NCBI GenBank assembly: GCA_035295225.1
Contig: DATGJI010000015.1
Span: 1-36,070, forward strand
Length of the DNA stretch: 36,070 bases
From: Candidatus Eremiobacteraceae bacterium
Lineage (GTDB): Bacteria; Vulcanimicrobiota; Vulcanimicrobiia; Eremiobacterales; Eremiobacteraceae
Direction of reading: 5' to 3'
Position 1 is the stretch's first letter. Each line of letters starts with the position of its first letter. Positions 17,552-26,438 of the stretch are shown piece by piece. The notes beneath the pieces were generated by a model. That model saw only the letters and a list, made by a program, of their open reading frames with translations, searched no databases and was not told where the DNA came from. The translations under genes were made by a program, and so were the position numbers.

Positions 17552-20500
17552 GAAGACGTCCTTATGCGTTCGCGCCGCGATTATTGCGGCTGCGCTTCTA
17601 TCCTTATCATCCCTCGCCGCCGGGCGCGTCAGGGCCGCCGATCTGGGTGTGGTCAATCCCGCGCTCTTCGCCGGCATGCATTGGCGCCTCATCGGACCGT
17701 TTCGCGGAGGCCGCGACGTAGCGGTCGCTGGTGTTCCGGGCGATCCGACCACCGCCTACTTCGGCGCGGTCGGCGGCGGGGTGTGGAAGACCACGGACGC
17801 AGGGAGAACCTGGAATCCGATCTTCGATAGTCAGGGTATCGCTTCGGTCGGTGCGATCGCGATCGCGCCCTCGAACCCCGCCGTGATCTATGTCGGCAGC
17901 GGTGAAGCCGACATGCGGTCGGACATCACGTACGGCGACGGCATGTACAAGTCGACGGACGCCGGCGCGACATGGCATCACATCGGGTTGGACGAAACGC
18001 GGCAAATCGCACGGATCATCGTGGACCCGAAGAATCCCGACGTGGCACTTGTCGCCGCCCTCGGTCATGCATACGCTCCGAATGAAGAACGGGGTGTGTA
18101 TCGCACGAACGACGGCGGCGCGACTTGGCAGCGAGTGCTCTTCAAAGACGCGAACACCGGCGCGATCGATCTGGCGTCCGATCCGCAGAATCCGCAGACG
18201 ATCTTCGCCTCGCTCTGGCAGACGCGCCGGCCGCCGTGGAACATCTATCCGCCTTCTAACGGGCCGGGCAGCGGACTCTACGTTTCACACGACGGCGGCT
18301 CCAACTGGTCACAGATCCACGGTGGTGGATTTCCCTCAGCCGGGCTCGGCAAGATCGGTATTGCAGTCGCACCGAGCGAACCGAACCGAGTCTATGCGAT
18401 CGTCGACGCAAAAGCGGGCGGGTTATACCGGTCAGACGACAGCGGGGTGACGTGGAAGCTCGTCGATGCCGATCAGCGTCTGTGGCAGCGCGGCTGGTAC
18501 TTCTGCCACATCACGGTCGATCCCAAAGATGCAGATCGTGTCTACATCTCGGACACGGCTTTCTATCGTTCGACCGATGGCGGAGCGCATTTCACCGCGA
18601 TCAAGGGTTCGCCCGACGGTGACGACTTTCATCAGCCGTGGGTCGATCCGGACGACCCGCGCCATATCGTTCTCGGCAGCGACCAGGGAACGAGCATTTC
18701 GCTCAACGGCGGCGCGACGTGGAGCTCCTGGTTCAACCAGCCGACCGGCCAGTTCTATCATGTGATCGCCGACGACCAGTTCCCGACAAACGTCTACGGC
18801 GCGCAGCAAGACAACGGCGCTGCCGTCACACCGGTCGAATCCGACGACAACGGCATCACGACGTTCGATTGGCAGCCGATCGTCGCCGGCGGCGAGAGCG
18901 GCTCGCTGGCGCCGGATCCGCTACATCCCGGCGTCATTTTTGGGGACAACGTCACGCGCGAGGACCTCACGCGGCACCAGGTACGACCGCTCGACCCAAC
19001 TATCACGTACCTGCAGTTGTTCCGTCAGACGTGGACGCTGCCGCTCGTGTTCTCGAAGACCGATCCGCGCGTGCTGTACTACGGACGTCAGGTGGTTTTC
19101 CGAAGCGCCGACGGCGGCGATACGTGGCGCATCATCAGCCCTGATCTCACGCGCGCCGACCCCGGCGTGCCGGTCACGCTCGATGCGTCCGCAGCAGCGA
19201 ATAACCAGGGGATCGGACCGCGTCGCGGTGTCGTGTATACGATCGCGCCGTCGCCGATCCGCGGTCGTGAGATTTGGGCCGGCACGGATGACGGCAAGAT
19301 CTGGCTCACCATGGACGAGGGTGCGCACTGGCGCGATGTCACGCCGCCCGCTTTGACCGGATGGAGCAAAGTCGGCATCATCGAAGCGTCGGCGTTTGAT
19401 CCGATGACCGCGTATGCAGCCGTCGATCGCCACCGGCTCGACGATCTCCGTCCGTATATCTACCGCACGCGCGACGGCGGAAAATCGTGGACGCTCATCG
19501 CCGGCGGCATTCCGGTCGGCGCCTATGTGAACGCGGTCCGCGAAGATCCGGATCGCCTCCATCTTCTCTACGCCGGCACTGAGCTCGGCGTCTACGTCTC
19601 GTTTGACGACGGCGGCGCCTGGCAGCCGCTGCAGCTGAATCTTCCCGTCACGCCGGTGCGCGATCTCGCGATCAAACGCGATGCTTTGATCGTAGCGACG
19701 CACGGTCGCTCGTTCTGGGTGCTCGACGATCTCGCGCCGCTCCACGAGTTGACCCCGGCTTTGGCGAGCGGATTCGCACATCTCTTCGCGCCGGAGACCG
19801 CCGTGCGGCTGCAGCCGCATGCATTTCCAAGCGAGCGCCTGCCGCCGGAAGAACCGAGCGGTGAGAACCGCCCCGTCGGCGCGTACATCGACTACTTCAT
19901 CGGATCCGCCGCAGCCGGGAACCGCGTGACGATCGAGATACGCGATGCGACCGGCGGACTGGTTCGTCGGTACTCAAGCGATGAACCAGCCGTTCCGACA
20001 AACCCGGACGACTACGATTTCCCTTCGTTCTGGGTCACATCCGTTTCGCCGCCGGCCAACACGTTCGGCATGCATCGCTATCTGTGGGACTTCGATTATG
20101 CCGCGCCGGCGCTCTTGAGCCAACCGCCGCTTGGTCCTGGCGGTCAAGACGGTGTTACGGCGGCGCCCGGCACGTTCAGCATCAAGCTCTTCGTGGGTTC
20201 GCAGTCGTACAGTGCGACGCTGCGAGTGGTCGCCGACCCGCGGGCTCACGTGTCGCGCTCCGATTTGGCCGCGCAGTTCTCGCTTGCGCGTTCTATCGAG
20301 TCGCTGCGCGTTCAAGTAGCGGAAACATCTTCGCGAGCGCGCGCGATACGTGCCAAGATGCCGCTTAGCGATCGGCGTCTTTCGATTATGAACACGCTGC
20401 TCGGCTCGACTCCGTCTGGGTCACCCGACGACTCGGTCGGATCTCCTTCGGAGGATTTCTCAAGCTTGCGCTTTCTGGCGCGCTCGCTCGAACAGCTTCA

Positions 20501-20609
20501 AGGGCTGGTCGAATCCGGCGATGCAGCACCGACGAAGGACGAGGTTTCTGCCTTCAACATGCGTCGCGACCGCCTCGCCGCGATCCGTCTGGCGCTTCAA
20601 CGCATGTAG
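17550..20609 (+). CDS. Secreted VPS10/sortilin-like Asp-box propeller protein (paralogue 2)
   Basis: A 1,019-residue exported protein. The signal peptide is TSLCVRAAIIAAALLSLSS to RVRAA. A large propeller follows with about eleven Asp boxes, for example KTTDAGRTW, KSTDAGATW, RTNDGGATW, VSHDGGSNW, RSADGGDTW and RTRDGGKSW, ending in ATHGRSFWVLDDLAPL. The C-terminal 300 residues hold a beta-rich domain and a helical tail. Its beginning (WRLIGPFRGGRD, FGAVGGGVWKTTDAG) parallels the start of the protein at 9935-13006, so the two are paralogues with the same architecture. The function is not established. The open frame runs 67 codons further upstream, but the signal peptide picks ATG 17550, which has only a weak SD. 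The stop codon lies inside the first palindrome of the 20.6-kb repeat cluster. Confidence 0.87.
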   Translation: MKTSLCVRAAIIAAALLSLSSLAAGRVRAADLGVVNPALFAGMHWRLIGPFRGGRDVAVAGVPGDPTTAYFGAVGGGVWKTTDAGRTWNPIFDSQGIASVGAIAIAPSNPAVIYVGSGEADMRSDITYGDGMYKSTDAGATWHHIGLDETRQIARIIVDPKNPDVALVAALGHAYAPNEERGVYRTNDGGATWQRVLFKDANTGAIDLASDPQNPQTIFASLWQTRRPPWNIYPPSNGPGSGLYVSHDGGSNWSQIHGGGFPSAGLGKIGIAVAPSEPNRVYAIVDAKAGGLYRSDDSGVTWKLVDADQRLWQRGWYFCHITVDPKDADRVYISDTAFYRSTDGGAHFTAIKGSPDGDDFHQPWVDPDDPRHIVLGSDQGTSISLNGGATWSSWFNQPTGQFYHVIADDQFPTNVYGAQQDNGAAVTPVESDDNGITTFDWQPIVAGGESGSLAPDPLHPGVIFGDNVTREDLTRHQVRPLDPTITYLQLFRQTWTLPLVFSKTDPRVLYYGRQVVFRSADGGDTWRIISPDLTRADPGVPVTLDASAAANNQGIGPRRGVVYTIAPSPIRGREIWAGTDDGKIWLTMDEGAHWRDVTPPALTGWSKVGIIEASAFDPMTAYAAVDRHRLDDLRPYIYRTRDGGKSWTLIAGGIPVGAYVNAVREDPDRLHLLYAGTELGVYVSFDDGGAWQPLQLNLPVTPVRDLAIKRDALIVATHGRSFWVLDDLAPLHELTPALASGFAHLFAPETAVRLQPHAFPSERLPPEEPSGENRPVGAYIDYFIGSAAAGNRVTIEIRDATGGLVRRYSSDEPAVPTNPDDYDFPSFWVTSVSPPANTFGMHRYLWDFDYAAPALLSQPPLGPGGQDGVTAAPGTFSIKLFVGSQSYSATLRVVADPRAHVSRSDLAAQFSLARSIESLRVQVAETSSRARAIRAKMPLSDRRLSIMNTLLGSTPSGSPDDSVGSPSEDFSSLRFLARSLEQLQGLVESGDAAPTKDEVSAFNMRRDRLAAIRLALQRM

Positions 20610-20667
20610 GGCGGACGTTTATCGTCCGCCGGCGGACCGTAAAGGCGGACCGTAAAGGTCCGCCCTA
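20607..20667. repeat. Cluster of family A palindromes with internal 13-base tandem duplication
   Basis: Two perfect hairpins lie between convergent genes: GGCGGACG-TTTAT-CGTCCGCC (20610-20630) and GGCGGACC-GTAAA-GGTCCGCC (20644-20664). Between them is an extra half-unit, GGCGGACCGTAAA (20631-20643), a direct copy of the following 13 bases. The outer ends (TAGGGCGGAC and GTCCGCCCTA) also form an inverted repeat over the whole cluster. The left end includes the stop codon of the VPS10-like gene. No T-run is present on either side. Confidence 0.8.
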
Positions 20668-20680
20668 CAGAGAATGACGT

Positions 20681-23299
20681 TTAAATCGGCTTGAGCGGGA
20701 TGACCTGGCGAGCGTCAAGGGCACGGGAAACGACATCCGCTAGACTTTCCAGGTGCGCGCGCGTGAGTTCATCGAGTCCCGAACGCGACGTGGCCGAGCG
20801 GAGTTCATCGCGAAGCCCGACGAGTTCGTGACGCGCAAGCGCTTGCGCGTCGTACGGCGTCCCCTCGGGCGGCGTGAGCCAAAGCATCGCGAGCATGCGA
20901 GCGTACCATTGCTGCAACGAACGATGGATGACGCCCGTCGACCCGACGCGGGAAGACCCGAGATCTCCGTAGACCGATGCCTGAGTCCAATCGAAGAGGT
21001 CGGAAAGGGTCATCGTCGTTCCCGCTTTCGCCTTGAGCGGAAGATCATCGAGGCGCTGCAGCATGAGGGGTTGGAACATCGTCGCCAACGTGCGACGCTG
21101 CAGCGATGTGACGGCTTCGACGACGGGCTCGTCGTGGCGCCGCGGCGGATTGTAAGCCCATTGCCCGCCCTGTTGCGTTTCCCATTCGCTATAGACGAGC
21201 CGGTTGAGCGTCGACGGTGAGAAATGCCAAGCGTCGTCCGAGAACAGATAACGATCGAGCAGGTCGTACGCGCGTCGCTCGTCCGATCGAGCGACTTGGG
21301 CCAACGGCGCCGCAGCACCCGGATCGCCCGCGTGCGATCGCGAGAGGTACTCTCCCGCGATGAAGTGCTCCGGCTGCGTCGCGATGAGGTTGACGTACCC
21401 GAACGCATACTCAAACGCCGCCCGCTCGTCGTCGAAACTCCGGCCCGGCTTCGGCCACGTCGCGTCCAACTTATCGAGGACCTGATGAGCCAAGTGAAGT
21501 TGCGAAGCATACCATGTGAGCGGATCGTTCGTAAGGTCCCACTGCGCCACGCGCGGGTCCACGGCGTGCGCGTCGGCGTACGAAACGTCTTCGTCGCTCG
21601 CGAACCTGAGTGAAGGGTTCGTCCACGATTGCGCCCAGCGGTTGAGTACCGGAACCTCATCTTGCGGCGTTCTTGCACCCGGAACCCTCGCGTAACCCCA
21701 GTGGATCACGTAGTAATCGTACGGCCCCAAGACCGTCTGCCAGTACGTTCCCTGGGGTTCTCCGATCGGCCAGAGATTTAGCGGCGCATATTCCATCACC
21801 GATGAGGCCACGCCGTAGCGCGACGTGAACGACTTGCTGTGCAGCTGCTTCGCACTGAATGCGAGCGATCCGATGAAGTTGTGCTGCAGACCCATGCCGT
21901 GCCCGGACTCGTGCACGATGAACGACTCGAGAAGTTCGTCGTTGAATTCAGTCAGTGCAGCGCCCGTCAGAGGACGTCCCATCACGTCCAGCGCCACCTT
22001 GCCGTATCCGGCCTGCAGGCGCTTCCCGACGGCGTATTCGCGCTCCATAGCTGGAAATTGAATGCCCGCGCTGCCCGCGACCGGATCGACGAACATCTGC
22101 GCCGTGACGTTGGAGAATTGCAGCACGTCAGCGTCGATGACGATATTGGTCCGGAACATTTGTCCGGTCCGCGGATCGAAGACCGGGTTCTCGGCTGCGT
22201 AGCCCCCCGAATTCGACTCGGTCATCCAGATCACGGTGTTGTAGCGGATGTCGTCGGGATCCCAGTTCGGATCATCCGGCTGGTCCTTGACCTGCACGGC
22301 GTCGCTGATCCCGATCTTCTCGAACGCCGCATTCCATGTCAGCAGCGAACGCCGCACCGCATCGCGGTATGCCGTCGGAATCGTGTTGGACAAATAGTAG
22401 ACCATCGGGTGCTTCGCCGGCGAGAGCGGCTTCGAAGGATCGGATGGCTGCATGTTCCATCGAACGACGTAGCGTACGATGCGCGACGCGTGGACGTCGT
22501 TGCCGTAGTCGAGGTAGGCCGCATCGAAGAACCCCACGCGGTCATCGGCGAGCCGCGGCATGTAGTCGCCATCGTTCGGCGGTTGCGCGAAATTGTAGAC
22601 GACGCGAATCCGCAAGCTGCGCGGGTCCGGAACGTTATCGATCGTGTTGGGAGAGTCTGTCGCCCATGTCTGGTCCGCATCGACGATGATGTTCTGAGGA
22701 AACGCCTTCGTCGGGCCGAACAGCGTGCGGTCGGTATCCAAGTGGTACGCGTGATCCGGATCGTCCGGTCCTGTGATCTGCTTCAATTGCGCGGCGATGT
22801 TGTCCACGTCGCCGAGCAGAAACGACGCATCGAAGATCACGCGACCCGTTGCGCTATCCTCGGCGACGATCGGAGCGACCGCGACGGGCGAGTCGGCAAA
22901 GGTCTGATCCACCGCGCGCTTCGCCGCGTCGTTTCCCGACGCGAGGAAATAGGTGTTCGGCCAGGTCGCGACGATCTTGTCATCGCTGCGCGTGAATCGG
23001 ATGATACGCGCATACGAGCCGATGCCGCCGGGGATGAAGTTGTAGCCGCCTAGGCCGTTCGCCGTTTCGGCCGTCTGCACAAAATCTTGCCCCAACTGCG
23101 CCGCGGCTATGTCGATGTAGACCTTACCGTCCTTGCGGATGACGTTGAAAAGTCCGTTTTGGACCGATGCCCCGTCGACGAACTTCGCATACGCAGCCGG
23201 TCCGGTGTCTCCCGATGCGTCGTCGGCAAAAGCCGCCGCCTCCGTCAGCACCGCCATCAGCGAACAGCAAGCCAATGCAAACAAGACGCGTGTGATCAT
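20681..23299 (-). CDS. Secreted zinc-dependent metalloprotease (DUF5117/DUF4953-type)
   Basis: An 872-residue exported protease. The signal peptide is ITRVLFALACCSLMAVLTEA. The N-terminal half is a DUF5117-like domain (FNVIRKDGKVYIDI, RIIRFTRSDDKI, RVIFDASFLLGD). The catalytic half has VHESGHGMGLQHNF: His463, Glu464, His467 and His473, the HExxHxxGxxH zinc site of metzincin-like proteases, preceded by WNAAFEKIGISDAVQVKD and NIVIDADV. A C-terminal region of about 300 residues is helical. It should cleave proteins in the periplasm or outside. ATG 23299 is chosen because AGGAG sits eight bases upstream; GTG 23308 overlaps that SD. It is the last gene of the S10-S10-propeller-protease series. Confidence 0.88.
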   Translation of the reverse strand: MITRVLFALACCSLMAVLTEAAAFADDASGDTGPAAYAKFVDGASVQNGLFNVIRKDGKVYIDIAAAQLGQDFVQTAETANGLGGYNFIPGGIGSYARIIRFTRSDDKIVATWPNTYFLASGNDAAKRAVDQTFADSPVAVAPIVAEDSATGRVIFDASFLLGDVDNIAAQLKQITGPDDPDHAYHLDTDRTLFGPTKAFPQNIIVDADQTWATDSPNTIDNVPDPRSLRIRVVYNFAQPPNDGDYMPRLADDRVGFFDAAYLDYGNDVHASRIVRYVVRWNMQPSDPSKPLSPAKHPMVYYLSNTIPTAYRDAVRRSLLTWNAAFEKIGISDAVQVKDQPDDPNWDPDDIRYNTVIWMTESNSGGYAAENPVFDPRTGQMFRTNIVIDADVLQFSNVTAQMFVDPVAGSAGIQFPAMEREYAVGKRLQAGYGKVALDVMGRPLTGAALTEFNDELLESFIVHESGHGMGLQHNFIGSLAFSAKQLHSKSFTSRYGVASSVMEYAPLNLWPIGEPQGTYWQTVLGPYDYYVIHWGYARVPGARTPQDEVPVLNRWAQSWTNPSLRFASDEDVSYADAHAVDPRVAQWDLTNDPLTWYASQLHLAHQVLDKLDATWPKPGRSFDDERAAFEYAFGYVNLIATQPEHFIAGEYLSRSHAGDPGAAAPLAQVARSDERRAYDLLDRYLFSDDAWHFSPSTLNRLVYSEWETQQGGQWAYNPPRRHDEPVVEAVTSLQRRTLATMFQPLMLQRLDDLPLKAKAGTTMTLSDLFDWTQASVYGDLGSSRVGSTGVIHRSLQQWYARMLAMLWLTPPEGTPYDAQALARHELVGLRDELRSATSRSGLDELTRAHLESLADVVSRALDARQVIPLKPI

Positions 23300-23359
23300 G
23301 CGTGTCACTCCTCTTACATGCGCCGCGGCGCGCGTGCTATCTCTTGAAGCGCGCGCCGG

Positions 23360-24826
23360 CTAGCGCCCCTCTTTTTCAGCGCGCCGCTGAGCTTTCGGCG
23401 GCAGCGGACGCCAGTGATACCGGAACCGCGGATCCAGGTAAGCGCGATCGTTCGCCGCCGTCAGCTGCGGGCCGAACAGCGGAATGGAAAGGCCGCCCGC
23501 CGGCGCGTACATCGCTTCGTCGAAGAGGCCGCCGGACGGTTTATCGGCGACAGCGAAAACGCTGTAGGCCAGGTCGTGCACAAACGCAGTCGCGATGTAG
23601 TCGGCTACCATCAGTCCGTTCTGACTGTTGGCAAGCCACCGCACATTCATCGGCCCCGCCAAGACCTGAGCGGTGTTCCAACTCTTACCGCCGTTGTGCG
23701 ACGAGACAAACCCGACGCCGAGCTGGCATGACGTCATCGTGCAGTTCGATTTCGAGAAAAAGTAAAATGTCAACCCGATGCCGGCGTTCGCACCGGACGT
23801 CGCCGGTTGAATGCCGATGCCGGGAATGAAATGGTCGACGCTGCTCGTCACCGCGTCGATCGGAACACGAGCAGGCGCGGTCCACGTCTTGCCGTCCGCG
23901 GACGTCGTGTATACGATATCGTTCTCCGCGCAGTTGCGGCGGAAGCGACAGTCCGGCCAGGCGACATAGATCCTTCCGGACGCATCTTGCGCGGCGCTCG
24001 GCAGCGGACTCGATCGCAGTCCGGCAGCTTCCGCGTGGAAGAACTCGGATGTGACCGTCTGCGCGCCGCCCCAGTGTTTGCCGCCGTCGGTCGACCTGAA
24101 CGCAACGATGCCGTTGAAGCCCTCGAAGGGAACCACGACGTTTCCGTTGGGGAGGACCAGCGGCTGACCGCCCAAGCCTCCGTCTTGATTTGCCGTGGGC
24201 AACGGCCCGGACCAGGTCGCACCGCCGTCGCGTGACGTGTCCATGAAGACCTCGTCACCGGCGAACGGTTCATCCCACTCGGCATAGCAGTTGCCGTAAA
24301 ATCTACTCGTGGTCCAATCGTCGCAGACGACCCACGGCTTGTCGGCCGACTGAGAACGCGGCGCGATGCCGACCGGCTTGGCCCACGCCTTGCCGTCGGG
24401 CGAACGGCTTATCAGGATCGCGGGCGACGTCGGCCGCGTGTTCGAGAGCGGCAGCGAGGCGATCATCCACACCGCGTGCGCTGCATCGTAGCCGACCGAA
24501 GGATCGCTCACTGCGTCGAACCGGTTGGACGGGTTCTGCGCCTTCGTTATGCCCGGCAGAAAACCAAAGCCCCACGTCATCCCGCCATCGGACGACGTCG
24601 CGTAACCGATGTCGGCCGATCCGCCGGGCACGACGCGTCCGGTTTGAAACGCGCTGACGATCGTGTCGCCGAACGAAAACGTATCGGGCTCGACTTCGGT
24701 CCGGTGTTGGCTCGCAGCGTTGGTGAACGGATCGCTTGAGACTCTGACGAGCGTCGCCGCAGAACTTATCGTGGAACTGAACGTGAAGACCAGGGCTGTC
24801 GCTACGACGGAAGCCAGCGTTTGCAT
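23360..24826 (-). CDS. Secreted sialidase-fold (BNR/Asp-box) protein
   Basis: A 488-residue exported protein with a signal peptide (QTLASVVATALVFTFSS to SSAA) and a six-bladed sialidase-type propeller showing about five Asp boxes: SSDGGMTWGF, SRDGGATWSG, STDGGKHWGG, SADGKTWTA and SHNGGKSWNT. I cannot assign the arginine triad, Tyr/Glu pair or acid Asp of true exo-sialidases, so sialidase activity is not claimed. Four cysteines in two close pairs (VCDDW with GNCYAEW, and CRFRRNC) suggest disulfides and an oxidising location. GGGAAAGG lies six bases before ATG 24826; the frame is open 23 codons further upstream but those residues do not form a signal peptide. It sits between the S10 genes (49-base gap) and the metalloprotease (60-base gap). 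Confidence 0.82.
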   Translation of the reverse strand: MQTLASVVATALVFTFSSTISSAATLVRVSSDPFTNAASQHRTEVEPDTFSFGDTIVSAFQTGRVVPGGSADIGYATSSDGGMTWGFGFLPGITKAQNPSNRFDAVSDPSVGYDAAHAVWMIASLPLSNTRPTSPAILISRSPDGKAWAKPVGIAPRSQSADKPWVVCDDWTTSRFYGNCYAEWDEPFAGDEVFMDTSRDGGATWSGPLPTANQDGGLGGQPLVLPNGNVVVPFEGFNGIVAFRSTDGGKHWGGAQTVTSEFFHAEAAGLRSSPLPSAAQDASGRIYVAWPDCRFRRNCAENDIVYTTSADGKTWTAPARVPIDAVTSSVDHFIPGIGIQPATSGANAGIGLTFYFFSKSNCTMTSCQLGVGFVSSHNGGKSWNTAQVLAGPMNVRWLANSQNGLMVADYIATAFVHDLAYSVFAVADKPSGGLFDEAMYAPAGGLSIPLFGPQLTAANDRAYLDPRFRYHWRPLPPKAQRRAEKEGR

Positions 24827-24875
24827 GGCCGACCTTTCCCGATGCGTCCGGCCGACCCCTGATTTCCGCGCTATC

Positions 24876-26438
24876 TTAATGAAGCGCGGAATCATACCAG
24901 CGTTCTAGATCGGCTCTGAATTGCGCCAGCGCGGGCTCGTGCAGATAGACCATGTGTCCTGACTCGTAGAAACCATATGTGATGTTCGCGCGCAGCGACG
25001 GGTCGAGATTCATGTGCGTCAGCGCGTATTGCGTTCCGAAGAACGGCGTCGCCATATCGTAGTAACCGTTCGCAGAAAACACTCGCAGGTGCGGGTTTTG
25101 CGTCATAGCATCGTGCAGATCGGGCAGCACGTCCGCGATGGATTCCTTGTTGCCGTCGATCGTATGCGTTAAATCCCACGCGCTGTTGACGGCGAAGCTC
25201 AGCTGATCGTAGATCAGGTCGGTCTGATAGTGCAGTCCGGAGCGGACGTAGTCGTTGAGCGCCGTGACTTCCGCGTTCGTGCTCGTCGGATCGTAATCGG
25301 GCGTGTCGCCGACGGCTTTGTTGTCAATGCCTAAGAACCGGCCGTCGAGGCGTCCGACCGTCCGATTATCCGCTCGCAGCAGCTCTTTTTCGAACTCTCC
25401 CGGTTCCACGCGCAGGTCGGCGTTGCGGATGAATCGTTCGCTTAGGCCGGTGAACGCGTGCATTTTTCGGACGACGTCATCCCGCTCCGAAGCGCTCAGC
25501 GTGGAGCCCTGCAGCAAAGCATCCGCGTATTCGCCGATCGCGAAGTCGCGCGCCGATTGGACGAACGGCGCGAGCTGCGCCGGCCGGTTCGGGATCTTGT
25601 TATGATACCAGGCGATGGCCGATTCCGTGGGCAGATATCCGATATACAGCGAGTCCAACCCGTCGCCATCGATAAAACCCGTGGCGAAGTTCAGGGCCGA
25701 GGAGAGCAGGATGACGCCGTTGAGGTCGTTGCCGTCCTGCTGCAGCAGATTCGCGAGGACCGCCGACCTCGTCGTGCCGTACGACTCGCCGAACAGGAAT
25801 TTTGGCGAGTTCCACCGCCCGTTCTGTCCGAGGTAGCGCTCCACGAATTCCTTGAACGCCGTACCGTCTTGGTCGACGCCGTAGAAGTCCTCAGGCTTCG
25901 CGGATGGTGCCAAGCGGCTGAATCCCGTGCCGGGCGCATCTACAAACACCATGTCGGTCTTGTCGAGCAAGCTGTATTGGTTGTCCACGAGTTGATACGG
26001 CGACGGCTGCGTGTGTTGGCCATCGGCCGTCAGGACCCGCTTCGGACCGAACGAGCCCATGTGCAAGAAGACCGATGCCGAGCCCGGGCCGCCGTTGTAA
26101 AAAAACGTGACGGGTCGCCTGCTCAGATCTGCGACTCCGTCAGCCGTGTAGCCGACGTAGAACATCGTGCAGGTCGTGTTGCCCTGAGCGTCCTTCAACG
26201 CGATGGTTCCGGCCGTCGCCGTATATGGGATCGCTTTGCCGTCGAGCGTTATCGTCTGATGGACCGACGAATCTCCCGGCGCTCCGCTTTGCGGAGCGCT
26301 CGCCGGTTGCGCGGATTGCGCCGACGGCGTGCCTGCAGCCCGAGAAGGCGCTGCCGAGACAAGAACCACTGAGAACGCGAGGGCGGCGAGAACCGCTTTC
26401 ATCTTCTTCTGCTCCATGTCGTTCAGGCCGCCGCTCAT
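24876..26438 (-). CDS. Secreted S10-family serine carboxypeptidase (paralogue A)
   Basis: An approximately 520-residue alpha/beta hydrolase of peptidase family S10. The signal peptide is KAVLAALAFSVVLVSA to SRAAG. The oxyanion segment is FFYNGGPGSASVFLHMGSFGP, the nucleophile GESYGTTRSA (Ser219), the acid GYYDMATPFFGTQ and the histidine YESGHMVYL, so the triad looks complete. Members release C-terminal residues from peptides at acidic pH. The ATG at 26438 overlaps the TGA of the upstream paralogue (ATGA), implying coupling; ATG 26417 and ATG 26402 are alternatives, the last with a GGAG-containing SD. It is a tandem duplicate of the next gene, with its C-terminal third nearly identical in places (DLHDAMTQNPHLRVFSANGY). 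Confidence 0.9.
   Translation of the reverse strand: MSGGLNDMEQKKMKAVLAALAFSVVLVSAAPSRAAGTPSAQSAQPASAPQSGAPGDSSVHQTITLDGKAIPYTATAGTIALKDAQGNTTCTMFYVGYTADGVADLSRRPVTFFYNGGPGSASVFLHMGSFGPKRVLTADGQHTQPSPYQLVDNQYSLLDKTDMVFVDAPGTGFSRLAPSAKPEDFYGVDQDGTAFKEFVERYLGQNGRWNSPKFLFGESYGTTRSAVLANLLQQDGNDLNGVILLSSALNFATGFIDGDGLDSLYIGYLPTESAIAWYHNKIPNRPAQLAPFVQSARDFAIGEYADALLQGSTLSASERDDVVRKMHAFTGLSERFIRNADLRVEPGEFEKELLRADNRTVGRLDGRFLGIDNKAVGDTPDYDPTSTNAEVTALNDYVRSGLHYQTDLIYDQLSFAVNSAWDLTHTIDGNKESIADVLPDLHDAMTQNPHLRVFSANGYYDMATPFFGTQYALTHMNLDPSLRANITYGFYESGHMVYLHEPALAQFRADLERWYDSALH

Noticed and set aside
21839-23053. A 404-codon open frame on the plus strand
   Set aside because: It lies wholly opposite the metalloprotease gene, has an arginine/valine-rich composition with no domain, and is the kind of antisense frame that GC-rich third positions leave open.
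23360-24826. Functional exo-sialidase
   Set aside because: Asp boxes define the fold, but the arginine triad and the other catalytic residues could not be assigned from sequence.
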